64,000 nucleotides of DNA, taken from contig CACFQR010000006.1 of the NCBI GenBank assembly GCA_902568465.1, positions 1 to 64,000 on the forward strand. The letters run 5' to 3'. A program made the translations under genes and the position numbers. Origin of the DNA: an uncultured Pelagibacteraceae bacterium (lineage in GTDB: Bacteria; Pseudomonadota; Alphaproteobacteria; Pelagibacterales; Pelagibacteraceae). Below the pieces are notes generated by a model, which had not been told where the DNA came from, did no database searches, and worked only from the letters and a program-made list of their open reading frames with translations. Shown piece after piece: positions 61,753-64,000 of this stretch (within the stretch, counting starts at the first letter, position 1; every line of letters starts with the position of its first letter).

Positions 61753-62423
61753 ACTCTTCTATCTACTATATTTTTTAATAAATTATTAGCAGCATTTTGT
61801 TCAGCTTCTTGTTTAGAATTTCCATAACCAATAAATTTTTTACTACCTACTATAGAAACAGAAATTTTAAAAACTGGATTATGCCTAGGTCCTTTGGAAC
61901 TTAATAATTTATAATTTGGAAGTTTTTTATTAATTTTGAGAGAGTACTCCTGGAGTTGGGTTTTGGAATCTAACAAAGTTACATTTGATAATTTAATATA
62001 ATCACTCCAAAGTCGTAAGACAAAATCTTTAACATAGTCAAAACCTCGGTCGATATAAACGGCACCAACAATTGCTTCGCAAGCGTCACTAAGTATTTTT
62101 TCATCATTTACAGTAATATTTTTTTTTTTATCTCCCAAAATAATAAAATCTTGAAAGCCAAACTTCCAACCTATAGAGGCACATGTTTTTTTATTCACCA
62201 ATCTTGCAAATCTTTTATCTAAGGCACCTTCGTTTTCTTTGGGATACAATTCTAAGAGTTTGCTAGATAATACTAATCCAATTACTCTATCACCTAAAAA
62301 TTCAAGTTTTTCATTATTGTTAAATTGATTTGCACTTTTATGAGTTAAAGAGTTAGTTAATAACTTTTTGTTTTTTATTTTTATTCTTAATTTATTTTCA
62401 AATTTTGATATGTTTAAAATCAT
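61749..62423 (-). CDS. rnc: Ribonuclease III
   Basis: Rnc cleaves double-stranded RNA in rRNA maturation and mRNA control. The 224-residue protein has the catalytic domain signature NEKLEFLGDRVIGLVLSSKL near residue 37 (quoted, with catalytic Glu and Asp). The second acidic cluster lies in DACEAIVGAVYIDRG near 114. A C-terminal dsRNA-binding domain (about 150-222) contains KTQLQEYSLKINKKLPNYKL (quoted) and GYGNSKQEAEQNAANNLLKNI. It overlaps lepB and recO by 4 bases, a tight lepB-rnc-recO unit. Confidence 0.97.
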   Translation of the reverse strand: MILNISKFENKLRIKIKNKKLLTNSLTHKSANQFNNNEKLEFLGDRVIGLVLSSKLLELYPKENEGALDKRFARLVNKKTCASIGWKFGFQDFIILGDKKKNITVNDEKILSDACEAIVGAVYIDRGFDYVKDFVLRLWSDYIKLSNVTLLDSKTQLQEYSLKINKKLPNYKLLSSKGPRHNPVFKISVSIVGSKKFIGYGNSKQEAEQNAANNLLKNIVDRRV

Positions 62424-63148
62424 TTTATTTTATTAAAAAATCTTTCAAATCTTATGGACTCATGCCATTTCCATACCTGAAAGAAACTTCCTTTTTTTTT
62501 ATCGTTAGAAAAAAAAATCCATCTCGCTTTACCAACTAAATTTTCAAACTTGACATAACCTACACTTACTAAAGAACGACTATCATTTGAGCAATCTCTA
62601 TTATCTCCCATAAAAAATAAGTTGTTCTCTGGAACAATAAATTTGTTCGTATTCATCATAGTTCCATTTTTACGGTAGACAGCAATGTATTTAATTTCAT
62701 TTTGTAAAGCTTCTTCATAAAAATTTACTTCGATTTGTTGATCACCACAATTTATTATTTGTTGATTTATTTTTTTTTCACGCAACACTTTTTTTTCATT
62801 AATGTATAAGTCGCCATTAGTTATTTGTATTTTATCTCCAGGTAAACCAATGAGTCTTTTTATAAAGTCGGTTCTATTGTCTTGGGGTGTCTTGAATACA
62901 ATTATATCTCCTCTTTTTGGATAGCTTCCCAAAATACGACCTTTAAATATATTGGGGCTAAATGGAAATGAGTGTTTGCTAAATCCAAAAGAATATTTTG
63001 AAACAAAGATTCTGTCACCAACTAATAGATTTGGTTCCATTGATGAAGAAGGAATATAAAAGGGTTGAAAAAAGAAACTCCTTATAAACAATGCAATTAA
63101 AAGAGCATAAAATAAGACTTTTATATTTTCTATTATTTTTTTTTTCAT
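62420..63148 (-). CDS. lepB: Signal peptidase I
   Basis: LepB removes signal peptides from Sec- and Tat-exported proteins. A single N-terminal membrane anchor (about residues 8-27) precedes the catalytic Ser in PFYIPSSSMEPNLLVGDRIFV near residue 36 (quoted in part). The catalytic Lys lies in FIKRLIGLPGDKIQI near 102, and box E is FFMGDNRDCSNDSR near 180. The frame is open upstream into acpS. I place the start at the ATG at 63148 (242 residues), which overlaps the acpS stop by one base. rnc follows with a 4-base overlap. Confidence 0.97.
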   Translation of the reverse strand: MKKKIIENIKVLFYALLIALFIRSFFFQPFYIPSSSMEPNLLVGDRIFVSKYSFGFSKHSFPFSPNIFKGRILGSYPKRGDIIVFKTPQDNRTDFIKRLIGLPGDKIQITNGDLYINEKKVLREKKINQQIINCGDQQIEVNFYEEALQNEIKYIAVYRKNGTMMNTNKFIVPENNLFFMGDNRDCSNDSRSLVSVGYVKFENLVGKARWIFFSNDKKKGSFFQVWKWHESIRFERFFNKIK

Positions 63149-63540
63149 TAATTGTGAGATATAATTACAGTAGCTTGAGCCCAAGGAGCGTCATCAGATA
63201 AAGATAAATAAATTGAATATTTTTTTTTTTTCATTTTTTTTTTTAAAAAATTTGCAGTAGTTCCGCTTAGTTTAATTGAGGGTTTGCCATAAATATCATT
63301 GCTTACTTCAATATTTTTAAAATTTATACCTCTTCTTATTCCTGTCCCTAAAGCTTTACTTAATGCCTCTTTTGCTGCAAATCTTTTAGCGTAAAAAGGA
63401 ACTGGGTTATTTTTTTTTTCACAATAATTAATCTCTTTTTTTGAAAAAATTCTATTTTTGAAAACTTTGCCTTTTTTTTTTAGAGTTTTTTCTAATCTTT
63501 TAATATTAATTATATCTGTACCTATACCAAATATTTTCAT
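63148..63540 (-). CDS. acpS: Holo-[acyl-carrier-protein] synthase
   Basis: AcpS transfers 4'-phosphopantetheine from CoA to acyl carrier protein. The 130-residue protein has GIGTDIINIKRLEKTLKKKG at the N-terminus (quoted), the Mg-binding Asp in that motif, and FAAKEALSKALGTGIRRGI near residue 54. YSIYLSLSDDAPWAQATVII closes the chain (quoted). Substrate CoA is made by CoaD, encoded at 8.7 kb. It follows pdxJ by one base and overlaps lepB by one, the standard pdxJ-acpS-lepB order. Confidence 0.97.
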   Translation of the reverse strand: MKIFGIGTDIINIKRLEKTLKKKGKVFKNRIFSKKEINYCEKKNNPVPFYAKRFAAKEALSKALGTGIRRGINFKNIEVSNDIYGKPSIKLSGTTANFLKKKMKKKKYSIYLSLSDDAPWAQATVIISHN

Positions 63541-63541
63541 T

Positions 63542-64000
63542 TTAATTTATAATTTTTTTAAATTTCCTGATAGTGTTCTTCATACCAAGAAATATAGATT
63601 CTGAAACAATAAAGTGACCAATATTAAATTCTGATATATTCTTTATTTTAGATATTATTGCTGTTGATTTAAATGTTAAACCATGACCTGCATGAACATC
63701 TAATCCTAAATTTTTTCCATATTGTGCGCATTTTTTTAGTTTTTCAAATGTCGATTTTGCAAGACCTTTTTTTTTATTATTTACAGCATTACAGAAAGAT
63801 CCTGTATGAAGTTCAATACAATCAGCACCTAATAAAAAAGAATTTTCTACAGCAGATATTTGCGGCTCAATAAATAGGCTTACTCTAATTCTTTTTTTTT
63901 TAATTTTTTTAATAATATTTTTTAAATATTTTCTATTTTTATTTAGGTTTAATCCACCTTCAGTTGTTATTTCCTTTCTTTTTTCAGGGACTATACAAAC
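63542..64000 (-). CDS. pdxJ: Pyridoxine 5'-phosphate synthase (partial; N-terminus outside window)
   Basis: PdxJ makes pyridoxine 5'-phosphate from 3-amino-2-oxopropyl phosphate and deoxyxylulose phosphate. About the last 152 residues are inside the window. VCIVPEKRKEITTEGGLNL opens the visible part (family: CLVPE.R.E.TTEGGLD). RVSLFIEP, GADCIELHTGSFCNA (phosphate-site Glu and His) and LGLDVHAGHGLTF follow. The stop is at 63542-63544, one base upstream of acpS. The missing N-terminus should carry the first beta-alpha units of the TIM barrel. Confidence 0.95.
   Translation of the reverse strand, partial: VCIVPEKRKEITTEGGLNLNKNRKYLKNIIKKIKKKRIRVSLFIEPQISAVENSFLLGADCIELHTGSFCNAVNNKKKGLAKSTFEKLKKCAQYGKNLGLDVHAGHGLTFKSTAIISKIKNISEFNIGHFIVSESIFLGMKNTIRKFKKIIN

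Overview
The window is a dense, strongly AT-rich piece of an alphaproteobacterial chromosome. It most likely comes from the marine SAR11 clade (Pelagibacterales). The evidence is the very low GC content with poly-A/poly-T rich codons, coding density above 95 percent with overlapping or abutting genes, many Lys/Ile/Asn-rich proteins, alphaproteobacterial gene neighbourhoods (ribD-ribE-ribBA-ribH next to nrdR, glyA and rpiB; rpmF-plsX-ihfA-merR; mltB-rlpA-dacA-tmk-holB; pdxJ-acpS-lepB-rnc-recO), and a SAM-V-like riboswitch in front of metY, a hallmark of this clade. No rRNA operon, CRISPR array or insertion sequence was seen.

Layout. 0-11 kb: the end of secD (with an apparent frameshift), secF, a PuuD-like membrane protein, uvrA, ssb, gyrA, coaD, a periplasmic cyclophilin, tgt and tRNA-Lys. 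11-15 kb: an M48 peptidase, a DUF502 membrane protein, recG, sdhE and tRNA-Ser. 15-17.8 kb: a three-gene surface-sugar cassette (heptose-type GHMP kinase, a DegT-fold enzyme with His in place of the PLP lysine, an RmlC-like epimerase). 17.8-22.8 kb: metG, recJ and two transporters. 22.8-24.8 kb: the only accessory-looking spot, with a 400-base gene-poor stretch, a cupin-like gene, a tyrosine recombinase with a consensus promoter and perfect inverted repeat, and a GIY-YIG protein. 24.8-31 kb: FAH-family enzyme, tRNA-Glu, TPR-sulfotransferase, SbmA/BacA-like transporter, NDUFS4-like subunit, tRNA-Pro, MOSC protein, nhaA, glutathione peroxidase. 31-39.5 kb (mostly minus strand): a double-domain glycosyltransferase, MBL hydrolase, tatD, glpX, hom, a lipoprotein, argC, rpsI, rplM. 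39.5-47.5 kb: riboswitch plus metY, ctaA, chorismate mutase, rpmG, merR, ihfA, plsX, rpmF, a cytochrome bc1 assembly chaperone, bamE, hppA. 47.5-60 kb: nusB to mltB, gmhB, an NDP-sugar epimerase, the riboflavin genes, nrdR, glyA, rpiB and an AspH-like hydroxylase. 60-64 kb: hemB behind a Fur-box-like palindrome, then recO, rnc, lepB, acpS and partial pdxJ.

Functionally this is mostly housekeeping: protein export, DNA repair and replication, translation, amino-acid, cofactor and lipid synthesis, envelope maintenance, and respiratory-complex assembly. The most notable sequence-level signals are not new gene clusters but deviations inside core genes. Tgt has lost all four structural zinc ligands. 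GmhB, RecO, UvrA and the GTP cyclohydrolase half of RibBA also lack usual zinc cysteines, and HemB is of the zinc-independent Asp type. I did not find a convincing new defence or mobile system. The closest candidate is the small recombinase locus at 22.8-24.8 kb.
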